Of a stretch of DNA of 64,000 bases, positions 36,801 through 50,931 are shown in pieces. Under the pieces are notes generated by a model. It searched no databases, had not been told where the DNA came from, and saw only the letters and a list, made by a program, of their open reading frames with translations. Numbering within the stretch: the stretch's first letter is position 1; every line of letters begins with the position of its first letter. The stretch lies in contig JAJLTO010000009.1 in NCBI GenBank assembly GCA_030568195.1, positions 186,001-250,000 on the forward strand. Reading direction: 5' to 3'. This DNA comes from Dipodascopsis uninucleata var. uninucleata (taxonomy: Eukaryota > Ascomycota > Lipomycetes > Lipomycetales > Lipomycetaceae). The position numbers were made by a program, and so were the translations under genes.

Positions 36801-39800
36801 GGGCTTGATATGGTTTCAACTATACCATGTTCACCTTGATCGGCCTGATGCCATAGAAATAATAATCAAGAGATCGGCTTGACAATTACATCACAGATAC
36901 TTCCATAAGCGGTCAGCTTATGCACAGTCCGCTACAGGACGTTACGATATTTACTATTAATACAGAGAAGAAAGCACAGACAGTTCGAATTCATGTCTTA
37001 AAAAAAAATGTGCACAAATCATTACAGTTCTGTGGTGCAATGCTGGTTACATAAAAAAAAATTCTCCACAACGCAGCACTTGAGCTGATGTTGTTGGCAT
37101 GGAGAGTCTGAAGTAAGGGGTCACCGCTTACTTCAGTCAAGTCCCCGAAATGAAGTGAGATCATAAGCTAGAGAAGCCGATAAGAATGAATTAAATAAAT
37201 CAAAGCTCCAGTATTATACAATCTAGTCTGAGAGTCAAATACATAAGCAGATCGCGGTAGCTTGAGGAATTTTATCGTGTCAGAAACAAAAACAAATTTA
37301 CTTATAGGGCTTAAGAGCAAGAGCCTGTAGGCAAGGGTTAATTTGAACCAGAGAAACCTTAGTAATTGCGTATTTCCAGCTACATTTGAACCTTATATCT
37401 GATCGCTCTAAATAGAACATGACTTTCTTAATGTGGAAAGGACCGTGATCACTGCTTGGAAATAGAATACAAGATGTCTAGTAGACTAACACATCGTAAG
37501 AGAAAAAAAATGGCGATAGAGTACTAAAAATCGAAATGCGAAAAAAAAAGACAGCCGCTGGCTCCAGTGCAATATGCGCTATATATATAATTATTAGTAA
37601 AAATCAGAAATGTAACCCACCAATATAGATTAGCTCCGGAGTAAATGATGTCTCATTTATGACATCACGCTACGTTAGACTACGATTGCTCAGAATAACA
37701 GAGACGAAGAGTCAGAATATACGTACTATTACTATAGATTATGTCTTCAGCTCTCCCTCTGCTCTGGGGTGGCTACAGAGGGAGGGGGAGTATAAGCTCC
37801 ATTGTACGCTTGCTACGTGACATTTCGTGCATAGGAACAATATGGGTTCCTCAGACTCTATAGGAAAATCATTCGACTTATATTTTAGGTAGATATTTCT
37901 ATTGTTATGTATTTAATATGTAACTCCTATTTCTGGCGCTATGCTAGTCTCTTTTTGTGCAATTATTTAAGAGTGCGTTGTTCTACTTTCCTTTGCGTGC
38001 CACTGTCAGCACGTCAGCATTTATACGTTTTGCCCGTGTAGTGCCGTTGTAAACTAGAAGGACCTGGTGTGCTTTGCCGAGTCTTGACTAGCTGAATGTG
38101 AAGCTAGATGGAAATAGGTGACGTCCACTTTTCTAGCTCTTACGCACCATAGGGCAAGCGATTTTACCATTAAATGACGGTAGGTCGTAGATTTGTTGCC
38201 CATTTAACCACGCCAATTGTTAGCACTTAACATGCCACAATCAATATTCGTGGGACAATCTCGCGTCTTAATTAGCACTAATGTGTGGCAATTTGGTGAA
38301 GCCCACTGTGCTATTACAAATAAGTAGTGCCCTAAGTAGCTTTCATAGTCTCGGTAAGCTACGCTAAGGACTGCGACGTAAGTTAGTCATCAGAATGGGA
38401 CAGATAAGCATCCAGCATCCAGCTTGCTGGTAATGAAAAAGCCACCCGTCAGCAGAAGTGACGCCGATTTTTCCCTTCCTGACCACGGATTATACAAAGA
38501 CGCGGCGCTAAATTCGGATTTATACTACGGGTCACACCGAGACAAGCACATAACAGTACCATAGTTGCTAAGATCTATCTAGGATAGATAGGTTGGGAGT
38601 GTCTGGAGAGAGCAACGAAATGCGTGTATTTGAATTACGATGTCAATTGCTCTTCATGTGATATTGTACTTTATGCAGAAAGCGAGTGGCTATAATTGAG
38701 ATTTGGCGACAACTATTGATTTTATATTAGGAAATATCACTCAAGGTCCGGTCAGACCGTTACATGGGCTAATAAATCAAAAGCAAGTTTGCGAATATAT
38801 ATGAAGAACATTCCCCGTCTATAATACCCCCCAATAGTAGTATATCAGGGCCCTTTAATCAACGACATAACGTAGTAATCAGATTGATTTATAGGGGCCA
38901 TATTACTAACATCGTGTCCAGCTTTATAACCAACATGTTATGCAACAGCTTACGTGAGCCACAGGAACTCTTCGAAACACCAATATCCTGGTTTATATGT
39001 GGGCTGTCTACTCAGCTGTTTACTACAGCAATGCAAGAAAAAATTTTCCATACACCAAGAGGATGGGACGAACGGTTGTACGCTGGCAACGCTGCTCTAT
39101 GTATCTTGCTTGTGTCTGGCGAATTCCGTGCGCGGAGGACAGCTCAGCTCAGCAAACAGCTCATGTCATCAGTGAGCAGGGCTCACTCTAATCAAGGTCT
39201 ACAATCAGATCTGCACTTGCGAGTATTTAATGTCCTGCCGTTGGTAGATTGCGATGTAATATTTGAGCCCACTGAAAATGAAAGACCGTTCCTGACGATC
39301 CATGTAATACACAAGTACAATGAGATAATGCCGTATCAAAAGATAACGTCTACGTAGCAGAGTAGAATATTCCCAGAGTAGTGATCTTCCTTCACTATGT
39401 CCTATAGTCTCAAATTCTCACAAAACTTTGTTGGCACTTTCAAGGACTGCTCCTCTCTACTATTTGCAGCTAGAAGCACAATGAAAGTGTTCAGCATACT
39501 ACCATCGTGATGAAATGATTGCTCCTGTTGTAATATCTCATTAGAGTTTTAGATAGCATTTTTAAAAGTTCAGATATTTAATAATAAAAATTCAATTAAA
39601 CCCAAGCTTGATAGTAATCATCAAATGCCCATCTATCGTGCCAGCTATCAACACATATGATGTAAATACAACAGGATCGGTGATGACATATATTATTATC
39701 GTGAACTGAATTGAGTTTCTTTATATTCCTTAATAATTGATTTCTTTTTTAGTTTCTGGTCTCTTAAACAGGATCTTTGGAGACACTTGCATAGTCAACG

Positions 39801-42800
39801 AATATTCCAGTATACAAGAGCTCAAAGCAGAACACATTTGTTGAGTGTCTATTTTGCTAAACAGCTGACAGCTTTGCCCTGCATAAGCACGCCATTATCC
39901 TCAGTCTGTTTATTCCTGCTGGCTGTAAATTATTGTATAATTCCGGGTAGGAATTCTGTAGCGACTTCGTCAGAATGCCAGACCACCGAAAAAGTCCGGA
40001 AATTAGAAAGTACAAGAAGCAAATGTAGCCAATGCCACAAATTCCAGCTCTAATAACACAAGGTATACGGTACAAGAAGCAATTAGTGTTAATTGTTTTG
40101 TTTATTTATATATTGAAATACTTATTTTATACATTGCTTGTACATCAGTTACGGTTTGCTATTGACCCGTATTGTACTGTCCTTATAAATAGTGTTTTAA
40201 TAGTGATATGCAGAGGAATAGGATAGAAATAGGCTAGCACATGGTTTATATGCACAGTCGAGCCTCGGGAATAGATTATGGATATCTAAATGAAACTCTG
40301 AACTGGTAGTTTACAGAGTATCCAACGGCACTGAATTACCCGAAGCCTACTCCAGGGACTCTTCCAATTCAAACCGGTCTCCGGTCTTCCTAGAGTCACA
40401 GGTCTGCAAAGAAAGAGGCTGGGAGGCGATAAATAGATAATTTTCTTAACAGTTACTCCTTACCTGTAACAAGCATAATTATAGTTGTCTAACTACTGCA
40501 GCATGCGCAATTTCTTTTTTCAACCAGCACAGACTGCATTTTCTTTTCGTTGAAATAGCTTCACTTACTGTGTAGTGCGTATCACAACTAGCTAACTGGA
40601 TCTATCGCCACTTGTTTATATAGATTTGTTGTGAAGCTCAGAACTACGGCGTGGGCTATGTATTCACTGATGCATTGTAATCTACATGCGGGACAATTAG
40701 CATCACTAATATCGCATTAGCGCTATAAACGCAATAGGTCCTTGTCCCGGCTCACGCCTATGCCTCCTTTATAGCATAACTCAGAGTGTACGCTGGTAGT
40801 TCTCAAATGTCGCTGCTATCATTCTTTAAGCCGTCCTTTGCTATTAGTGTGTTGATAATTGCAGAACCTTAAGCTTTTTGCTTCAAGGCCCAATACACTC
40901 TAGTCGAACGCGATAATGCTTTTTTTTCTCTGTGCAAGACACAACTCCCGAATCCGCTCTCGATATTGCACTGCAAGCGCCAACATATCTTCTTCTCAAG
41001 TAGCGGTCTTAAAAGCGGCCATAATGAGTTCTGTCCTATGGCTTAGTAAGCGGAATACCTCACCCTGCTACAATCTGCATTTGGCTGCAAATGCAAACCT
41101 GCAATGCAGACATGATGAATACGAAAAAAAGATCGCCCTCCATTCGCTAATTAGCAATTTTTGGGCTTTTCTTTTGGTTGCGGACATACGGACCAAGAAT
41201 TCCTAATTTTGATGTTCCCCGTAGGATCCCACGCTATAAAGCGTCTGTTGACTTGGAAGCGCCTGATTTTGTTTCTGATCTACTGCCAATCTTTTGCGCG
41301 CAACAGTAATATGCTCCATAAACATAAAAACATTAGAATTATACAGAAAGGCAAGCGAAACGAGTAAATAAAATAAAGCTGAATAAATAAACACAACAGC
41401 ATAAACCGTTCTTCTAAAAGCATATCTCAGCCGGTCGTCCTTGATGCCTCGATCGCTATGTGAAATCCTGCTGCACGCCTAGCTTGCTTTTACGCACTCA
41501 AGCGCGCTATCCATGGAACTGTCTGTTTGCGAATGTAGACAACGCTAGTGACTTCGCACTGCTCCGGTCCTTCGTTTCTTTTCGTTTTTTCCTATACTCG
41601 AGCAAGGCCAGTCTGTGCTGATAGTCAGCTGCAGCTCCGATTGGGTTTGATTCAGCTATATTGTGTCGTACATTGGTACGTTACACTAGAGATATCAAGA
41701 TACACACAGCTTTATTTCCAGACCCCGAATGCTAGACAAGAGTAGAAGCACAGCTTATTTCGCTTCCCGGTGACATGCCGCAGATAATAGTCCAAAAGAC
41801 ACCACTCACAGCCACGATAGTTCACCTCTTGACTCTTAATGCTTGATTCTAAATCTGGTTATGCTGGAAGTTCTAATTCCTCGGAACAATTTAATCTGTA
41901 ACGCTGCCTCCTCCAACAATTCAGTAGGCGAATTCATAGAATGAAGTATGCTACGGATAAAAATTTTACCACATTCTACTCCCAGTCTGGCTAGAAAGGG
42001 TGCTACTAGTCATTTGGGTGGAGAGACGACGACGAAAATAACACTTCTTCGCTAGGTCGCCGTAACAAGATGATGTATTCATTCCCAGCTCCTTGGTAAA
42101 CTCCAAATCCAATTCCAAGGGGACACACCCTTTAATTTTTAAATATATTAAGCATAAAGTTTACATGGACGAGTACTTCTCGCATACATTTTCTCAATAA
42201 AAGCTTTCAGCAATGAACTGATCAAATTAATACAGGATGAACAGAGCTAACAGGTAAAACGAGTAATACGTATGTAAGCATATTTATTAGATGCATCACA
42301 TACTTTTGCTTGTTTATACTCCTACTATTTGTAGCACAAAAAATTCTCAGATCCCTTGTACCCCTTCGTGTTTTGGCTTAATATCTAGGAGCACTGCACG
42401 CACTTTTCGGTTGTCGAGATCATTTCTGCTTGTTTAGCAATGCGCGCTTTGATAGTATGACAACCGGCATGCATCTGTTATAAGCACATTCTGCCAAAAT
42501 GCTCTGCCCAGATCCGTGATGTCTTCAATTTTCTTGTCTGCGTTAAGCTCGATTGCTGCACATTTCTCGTTGCAAACTATAGTGTAGGCACCTCTTGCCT
42601 TGGGAGATGCACTGTATATGCAGAGCTGACCGGCATAATAAAGTGACACGAAAGAGGTAGCACATAAATGAGTCTATAAAAAGTTCTTTCTTTATATTAC
42701 ATATAAATCTCCATGGAGTAATATATATAAAGTTCCGGAGATTTATTGAACCTTATATGAGAGACTGTGTATATATTATATTTGCACTCCTGATTTGCCG

Positions 42801-45800
42801 TTTGCTAGTCTTTCGCAAGTTCGCAACGTTCAACTTCAGCATTCAAGGACTCCTGGTGGAAAATTCTTTTAATTTCTCGGCTCATATATTGCCAGGGAAG
42901 GGAGGCTGAATGACACTATACTCTATGTGATGGGACTAGTCAGCAGCACTCTGCATTCTTAGCGTTGCGTCTTGCCTCAGATGAAGTTTTAGTTGCCAAG
43001 TAGACATTCTCTATACCTCCTTTGTTATGTCTAGACGCGCACAGCGCATCTTATTCTCTTTTACTCTAGACTATTTTCTTTGGCCGTCGAGCCGACGACA
43101 GACTAGTGTGCCTCGTACCATATGGCAATTTTGCCAGCATTGGAATGGCTAGCCCTCTCCGTATGGAGAATGATCCGGGTCTAAGCGAAGAGTGCCTATC
43201 ATTGCATTCTGATTTAGTTGCTGTCTTATCAACACCAGGTTCCAATTGTGGTGGGGACAAGGATAAGTATGCGAAAATATGTAGGCTCTACCACCAGATA
43301 ACAAACGCTGATGGAATCTCGGATTCAGTAACAGGATAATTGTTACAGAAGCAAGTTACAGAATATCCAATTTAGCCGTATTGAGTCCATAACTGCGATT
43401 CGAGGTCGTATAGTAAATATTTTGGTATGAAACTTGATTATATTGGGCATTCGCTTCCTTTGTCGAAGCAAGAAACTTGTGGAGCATGGCTCAAAAGTAA
43501 TGATACATTATAGCTCACTGCGCGAGACTTAGAAATATGTCGAAAACAATAATTATCAGATCAGGACCCATGGGTTTTTTTCTCAAAGTTAGCTCAAGTT
43601 GTAGTCGGTACAACGATCAATAATTTGATAGAATTTCAGTGTTGTGAGTACTTTAATAATATTTGTCCACCAGTTGAGGCGAAACAGCCGGTTTACTTGT
43701 TCAACACGTTCGATGTTTATGACCAAAGCAAATTCACTTGCTGTTTGAGCACTTTCTTCTAATTTTAGATAAAATGAGTACTGTTATGGCCCAGCTACAT
43801 ACTGAATTGCTATGGCCTTAAAATTTGCTTCCATAGATACTAGCTTTCCTACATTCAGCAAATCATAGTACTGTAGTAAAAAGAATGGAATTCCATATTG
43901 AAATTAGTATGGTAATATCGCAACTGCAGAAGTCACTCTACGAAAATCACTCTTCAATCATCTGAGTCAAGAACGCAAGTCTTCCACTCTTGACAGTTTA
44001 TACTAGAAGTAGTACTCTTGTCGGATCTTCTAGCTGGCTGGAACAAGATAAGAGTCGCTCATTGAATATATGTCTCGCTTCATTTGTTCAACGCTGCTTG
44101 TCCTCCTTTGAATCTATATTTGCTTCAAACGGCTCTCAGCGACGCGCTCGAATTCAGAATGTCGGATAGTACGGTAGTATAGGTATCGGTGAGTTTTCCA
44201 TACTGTTGGCCTGATAAACTTGCGATTCTGTCATATCGTGTTAACTGTTGTGGTAGCGGAGGACTTATCATTCTTTTTACTTTAGTATATCACATTTTCA
44301 GTGTACCTGAACATCGGCCTTAGATGAGGCACTTAAAAAAGAACTCTCGAACCAGAACTTTTAACATCAGACGAATATTGACTGTAACTCGGGGAGTGCC
44401 GTAAAATCTTGAGTTTTAGCAATACACGGTCTCCAAATTGGCTGAAATAATCGCTCTGCTTTTATCAACTTCCCAGAGATGCAATGCCAATATGGTTTAC
44501 ATCATCCGATGCAAACCTTTTTTTTCCAGGCTAAACTGTCTTTTCTTGGTGCCGTGCATGATTCGAACTTGAAAACAATCCACTAAATGAGAATATGCGG
44601 AGGTCGACTCTGGATCTAGTTCCTGTAATCCAAAAATTACTTATCACACCTTACACTTTAACTTTGGTGTAATGAATTGAAAGGAAGAAGCCGAGAAGAT
44701 TATCAGGCGCATAGTAGTCTCGCTAGGGTCACTTCCTGCCATTAATACAGTTCAAAGCTCTAAGAACTAGATTTAGGAGCAAGTCCTCGAACTCTGTCAC
44801 CGTCATGGTAGTCCTAAATTTGGTTTCTGATATAGCTCATCTTTCGATTCTCTTAGCAATTACCAATAATCTTTAAGTCCCTCATGAAAATCACTAAGCC
44901 AAGCTATCCAGATTTGCTATTAGTAATGTGAGCAAAGATAGAGCTCGAGCCATTATTGAATACAGAGTAAAGTTATGAAATAACTTTGTGATATGTCACC
45001 GAGTAATCTTGTTCGTCTCCCAAGAAAGAATGGCTCAATTGACTTGCCTGATCAATGCTTCAATTCCACCACCTAAACTCTCTATTGGCGAAATACTTTG
45101 GAATATGGTAAACTTGTATTTCCAAGTGGTGGCACATTTTGAAGTCCACCCCTATAAGACGAATACATATTATAAAATGGGATGAGTACTTCGCTGATGT
45201 ATTCCAGGAGAGACGACTCTAGCTCTTTGTATACAACTAAACATCCAAAAAAAACCTTTTTTATCACGCGATATGAATTCAGTATTTAAATAAAGAAGTA
45301 TTATACGTAATGGAATCTTCAAATTAGTAAGGTACCTCCCAGCGACAAACCACGACAGTATTCAAAGCGTTATCTCATAATTTTAGTGATTGAAGCTATA
45401 TATATCAGGCCATATAGTACTCTGAATGACATAATCTACGAATAATCTTCTTTTAAACATGCAAAATCATTTCGTAGTAATATGTTAATAGTTGCAATTT
45501 CTTTTCAGAAGTTCGGTATTGACGATACTCAATAACATCAACGCCTCATCTTTATCTACATGGAACATTGCATATTATGACAATCTGTGTGTCTGGTCTG
45601 ATTCAGAGCCTAAAAGCATGCTCACGGGTTCTTGCAGATCTTAATTATTCGACTCCTTCGCTACCTGCAATTCTAAATTGGATCTGTAGAAGCGTGATTA
45701 TACTCTTAAGTGAAAATTTAAGTTGCCGACGGAGGTTGTAAGCGTAAATTTTATCCAAGTGTCAAAGAGAGTATAAACTTCTTTGTCCTTGTAATTAAAT

Positions 45801-46848
45801 TTAAATTGTTCAATATGTATGCATTATAAGCTCCAAGCGAGATTATCAGAAGGCACAATCCAATGTATGCTAGCCTTATTAGGAAATATACTATAAAGGT
45901 TATGGAGCTTAGACCCTATAGATTGCCATTTTCAAAATTGTGATTTACAACCAGAGCAGACCTCGTCTACTCTTCAGTCAGCTCAGACCTCGACCTTACC
46001 GAGCTTGACTTTAATGTAGTAGGTATGAAACTGTATTGCTACCTATCATTTATTGACATATAGTATACGAAGTACGAAGTACTTGATGGAAAAACATGAT
46101 TCCATTTACCTGAAATTACTCTTGAGCTAGCGTTCGGTATTTGTATCAATTTCTATCTCGTTGTTACTAGATATGTCCGCACTTCGCTTCATTCAATTAT
46201 GATTCATAATCTACTGTATATGTTGCAAATTAAGTCAATCTGATACGTTGTGCTTTGGAGTGAATTGCGGAATATAATGATACGATGCGTAAAATTCTCA
46301 ATATATAAGTAGGCAAGTGCTTACGTTAACCACTCACTACGTTTGCATTTAGTAAAGATCAGTTGGCTTCTGGTAGTGTGTCATGCTAATTGTTTTCTAC
46401 TCAGATGGCTAACCAGAATTTGCTAGGTCTCTTAAGCGTCGCTCCGATCAGCTCACTTTATTATTTTAAATTTTATATTTTCATATACACATTTATTTGC
46501 TACATGAACAATATAATGGGTTGTGTCCTCTCGATCGGTAGAAAAAACATCTCGAATCAATAACACTGTATGAATCACTGTAGAACAAATAATATTCTAA
46601 TTGCTTGCTACTTTTTTAAGCAGAAATGTAACAGGAATACAATTTAGTAGTCCTACTGTGCTACATTATCCTAAATCAACAATATCAAAAAGGAACGGAT
46701 GATAAAATAAAGTGAAACGAATCAAAACAATGAACCCTCTTAACGCACATTACAATGACAGTACTCAATAAAAAAGGCATCTCAAGGCAAACAAATAAAA
46801 AGCAAATTTGGTTATAAACTTTGAACGACCACTAACTATTTTGTCTAA
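33811..46848. other. 13 kb gene-free region
   Basis: The longest gap in the window. The first 2 kb (33.8-35.7 kb) is AT-rich with many TATATA tracts and is the presumed upstream region of the 33.8 kb gene. A poly(A) tract between direct repeats lies at 35603-35637. The longest open frame is 38884-39357 (157 codons), but it opens at TTG, its first ATG lies well inside, and it has no motif. Stops are otherwise dense. No tRNA, rRNA, terminal repeats or polymerase motifs were recognised on either strand. Confidence 0.4.
35603..35637 (+). repeat. poly(A)20 tract between 9-bp direct repeats
   Basis: AAAGAATAC at 35603-35611 is followed by an A run (35612-35631) whose last bases start a second AAAGAATAC (35629-35637). 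The layout, repeat-poly(A)-repeat, looks like a target-site duplication around a bare poly(A) tail, or like slippage. Confidence 0.7.
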
Positions 46849-49800
46849 CTAAATACCTGCGTAACATTTGCAAAAGAAATCACCACTATCAGCGCTCAAG
46901 ACAGACGAAAGTCCTAAACCCTCATCCTCCGTACCTATTGAATCTGGTATCGTGATAGTAGTATCACTACTGTCAATCGTCGATTCAAATGAAAAAAGTT
47001 GCTGCTGCTGTCGAAGTAGCTCTGCATTATAATCTCTCTCGGTATCCAGCTCTTTTACCAGTATCTCACGATAGCATCTCAGCTTCATCACTTCAACTCG
47101 TAGCAAGTCAATATGTCCTGCTACCATGCCAGCTCCGAGTACTAATGATTCTCGACTCCGGTTGAGTACGGGGGTCATAACCATTAAGTGCTTGGCAGTG
47201 CGATACGCACAATCTAATTCCTGAGTCTGAGTAAACAGTCTATCTTCTAGCTCTGATATCTTTGGCCCAAGAAGTTTTAGACGATGATCAGAATTTTCTA
47301 TAGCTTGCATTATAGTTATATCTTTGCCGGTAGAACTCTTGGAACCATCAGAAAATGACCCATCGGTCTTCCTCCCAGAATCATCTATGATCTTCTCGGA
47401 TAGTGATTCTTTGTCTATACTTTCATCATCCTTGTCCGAAAACATTGAAGAGAACATAGAACTAACTGAAGTATGACCATTGATTTTAGAGAAATTAGAC
47501 TTCTGAATTGGAATTGGAGACACATCATGTGAACAATCACAAACACCTTTCATAGAGACACCAGCAGTATGTATGGTAGTAGCATAATTGATTTTAACGA
47601 TCCAGTCATTCATATCATCTTGATTATCAGCCATGAACCAATCTTGCGATCCATTCTTATCGATTATCACAAATGCATTTTTTCTGCCAGTGTAGGAACG
47701 ATCTAGAAGAGTTATCAAACTCTCCGTAGACATTACCTCGTCAGGATGAAAGCTATCGATTGGAGTTTCAAAAATAAATGGATTCCTAACCGTAGAAAGA
47801 GATCTTCCTTCTTGTTCTATTAAGCTACGAATCCACGTAATATTCTTGAAAAAATATATCTTCGATAAAGTAAGGATTACACCCCATAATCGCCAATGAG
47901 ATTTGGAGATACGTCCCTTTTTAAGTTCAAGCGATACTAGAGTACCAACCTTCATAACTCGAATGTTTACCACGTCCGTAGGACCTGCTAATGCTAGCTT
48001 TTCTCTGTCATTTATAATTTTGATCTTATGAGATAATGCTTGCAAGATAGAACCACTCATGAAAGACTGATGCAAATTAATGACATCAAACTGTCTTGAC
48101 GTTCCAACGTATGAATAAGGATCTTCCAAGTTGAGAAGTTTTGAAAAATCTGGTCTTAGCTCCTTCAATCTGTTTTCCTGTATCATAGCATAAATATCCA
48201 CAAACTCTTTTGATGATTTTCCCAGACCAATACTCTTTCGATGCTTTAATATAGGCGATGTAGTTTGAACTTTTGACTCTTTATGTGGTAAGGCTTCGTT
48301 TTCATCATCCATGTGAATAAACTGTGTATAAGTAATATTATCAAAGAAGCATTCTAGAATTTCTGCTGGTATCTTATCAACTTGTGTATTTCGAACATAA
48401 TCAGCTCTTTGCATTTTGCGCTTGTTACTTCTATTAAATGCGTCCGTATGTAACATCATTAATGAAAATGCAATAACATATGCATGGTCCGAATTAGTAA
48501 AAAGTCCTGGATTACAGTGATGGTATCTCTTAGAAAAATAGTCCAGTACTCTATCTATTTGCTGTGCCTCTCTGGGAAGTCGTGCGGATAAAATAAATTT
48601 TCTGTCGAAAAGTTAGTTTCCATGCAATAGAGTAAACCTACATCTAGAACATCTTCGTGCATTCTTACCTTAATGACATATCAATTGGTTCATCTATGAA
48701 GTCAAATTTTGAGCAATATAGACGCAAGACTTCATGAAAGAATACATCGTCCTTTTTAGAAACAAGAGATGGTATATGACTGAAGCCAACCTGCTTCTCA
48801 ATGCGAGTAAAATAGTTCTGGGGTGTTTCATCTGGTATTCTATCAGGCAGAACTCTATCAAAGAGAGAGAGGGGTAGAATATGCTCAGGTTCGCTATGTT
48901 GAGACTGAGACAGTCGCTCGCTGTTCTGTATGCTAGATTTCAACGCAGAAAAATTTGGCTCACTATCGCTTCGTACACGCAACGAAAGAAGATTAGAGAG
49001 GCCAGATAAGCTCACATTCTCGCGCCGAGGTGACTTTATAGGGTCATTCTCAATCGACGATAGCGTCTGACTCCTTTGACGATTTCGTGTTCTCAGAGCC
49101 GAGTAGGATGTAGTAGTAGAATTGCTCGAGTGTGAAAGATTAGATAGGCTTCTTCGAATTGGTGATGACTGACCAGATGACGATGCATTCGGCGATTGTT
49201 GCAGATCAGGTGGAGAGAAGGGTGAGTCTGGAGTTTCTGCATCTGAGTTTTCAGACGATGGTGTATGCGATAAAGGGAAGAGAGTAGATGCAATCTTTTT
49301 ACGAAGTCGGAAGATATTCCTATAGTTAGCCAACGACGTGGAAGACGGCGTAGGAGAAAGTGACCTTGACACAAGGTTCAGAGTAGACGTTCCATCTTGT
49401 GAGCTATCGAGTCCTGACTTCGAAACAACACCATCTAGATAAGATTGGCTATAATCACGATCTCTATCCTCATTACTATCATTTTCACTAAGCGAACTGA
49501 TCAAAGAACGAGATCTACTCATGCGGGCGCTGCTAAGAATTTCATTTGGAGGCGATATTGCTGGACGCGCATCGTCGGAAAGATAGGAAGACGCTCGAGA
49601 CCTAGACTGCGTAGGACTATAAAGATTATCATGAAGAGGATGTTCTGGCTCTTCAAACGTCACTCGAGACCTTGATAGATCTTGAACATTCTTTCGTTGA
49701 AACTGATGGGACCCTTGAGTAGGTGTAGTTCTTGGGGTATTCGATCTACTAGATGTAGGAGAAAGAACAATCGCCGGTGTTTCCACAGACGATGAAGATG

Positions 49801-50374
49801 ATGATTCAATTAATGAAGGACGTAGAACGGGAAGAGCGAGACCCTTACTATTGGAAGCCAGGCTATCCGAACTTTCATTTATAGCCGAAGTAGTAACCGA
49901 ATTTTGTGGAATGGTCTCTAATGTTCTAGCCCGACGACGACTGAAAGGTTTATGCTTGAAATTGAGAGTTAATGCAAGATCGTCATTTGTTGACTCCGAT
50001 GGTGGTTCTCCTGAAGGGCCTGAAATATCGCTTCCAGTTGTGGATGTTGAAGAACGTCTAAATCTAGCAAGAAAAGAAGGTGTCGAGTTGTTGCGCGAGC
50101 GCGAGCCTACTGACAAAACTGAAGAATCCACAGACAGGGATCGCGAGCTGAAGGAGATCGAAAAGAGGTGAGTTTCAGAACGTCCCCGGTTGACAGTCCG
50201 TTCATTTCGTGACGAAGGTCGGGACGGCGGTACAGAAGATGGGCCAGGTAGCGGTAGAGATGGAGAACTTGACAGAACTGATGAATTCACGCTCTCAAAC
50301 CCTGCTCTCTCAACCGTGTCCGTGTTGTCTGAAGCTGAACTTCGTTTTCGCCGCCCTATTGATAAAGCTGGCAT
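46849..50374 (-). CDS. Arf-family guanine nucleotide exchange factor (Sec7 + PH domains), Syt1/Yel1-like
   Basis: Two exons, 48669-50374 and 46849-48601, encode 1152 residues. The 67-base intron (GTAAGA donor, TTTTCGACAG acceptor) splits an Arg codon inside the Sec7 domain. Residues 1 to about 495 are Ser-rich and disordered. The Sec7 domain runs about 498-670: PDETPQNYFTRIEKQVGFS, KDDVFFHEVLRLYCSKFDF, then LPREAQQIDRVLDYFSKRY with the glutamic finger at Glu580, and FSLMMLHTDAFN. A PH domain lies at about 784-910 (VMKVGTLVSLELKKGR to WIVKINYATT), followed by a coiled coil about 1040-1090. Such proteins load GTP onto Arf/Arl GTPases at the Golgi or plasma membrane. The GEAQ glycine is Arg here, within what the EFA6/Syt1 branch tolerates. 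Which Arf it serves is not visible. Divergent from PFF1, with 557 bases between starts. Confidence 0.9.
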
Positions 50375-50931
50375 GCCAGCTGTACAGAATCACTCTCTGA
50401 CGAACTCAGTGGATGATCGACTGTATCTATCCAGCTGATTCGTCGTTCTATTACCATCGAAAAACTATAGTTTGTGAAATTTTACAGTCCTATTGTCTAA
50501 TATCTTCTTCACCGGAAGGGATAAAAAATGTTACGTCGTGGTGTCAGCTTTAGACGCTTTTGCTTCAATTGTGCGGCGGAGGGAAGCCCTAAATGATCAC
50601 CACTAAGGCATACATGTGTCCTAATTTGGGTATGATTTTGCAACGGATATGCAATATGTCACTAGTCAAATACCATAAAAGGATTAGGGCATGAGTTTAA
50701 TTAAATACCGAAACCAGACACTTAAAAAGCTTCGAAGTACTCTCTACCTGATGCCGAACTATTGTATGACAAGATCCGTTGAAGATATACCTAAGAGCCT
50801 CAAACACAAAGGCTAATTAAAAGATATTAATAGCTTAGTGAGTAGTTGTAGCACAATTGGGAGTGTAATCATTCTTGAATTGTCTACAAAAACAGATATT
50901 GTGATCAGTAAACTCGAAAATCAAGTGCAGA
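50375..50931. promoter_or_regulatory. divergent promoter region of Arf GEF and PFF1
   Basis: The 557-base spacer between two start codons that face away from each other. No clear TATA box or known operator was picked out. Confidence 0.5.

Noticed and set aside
42000-46800. possible decayed LTR-type element in the gene-free region
   Set aside because: A few short peptides looked faintly polymerase-like, but no ordered motif set, terminal repeats or long frame was found, so no element is called.
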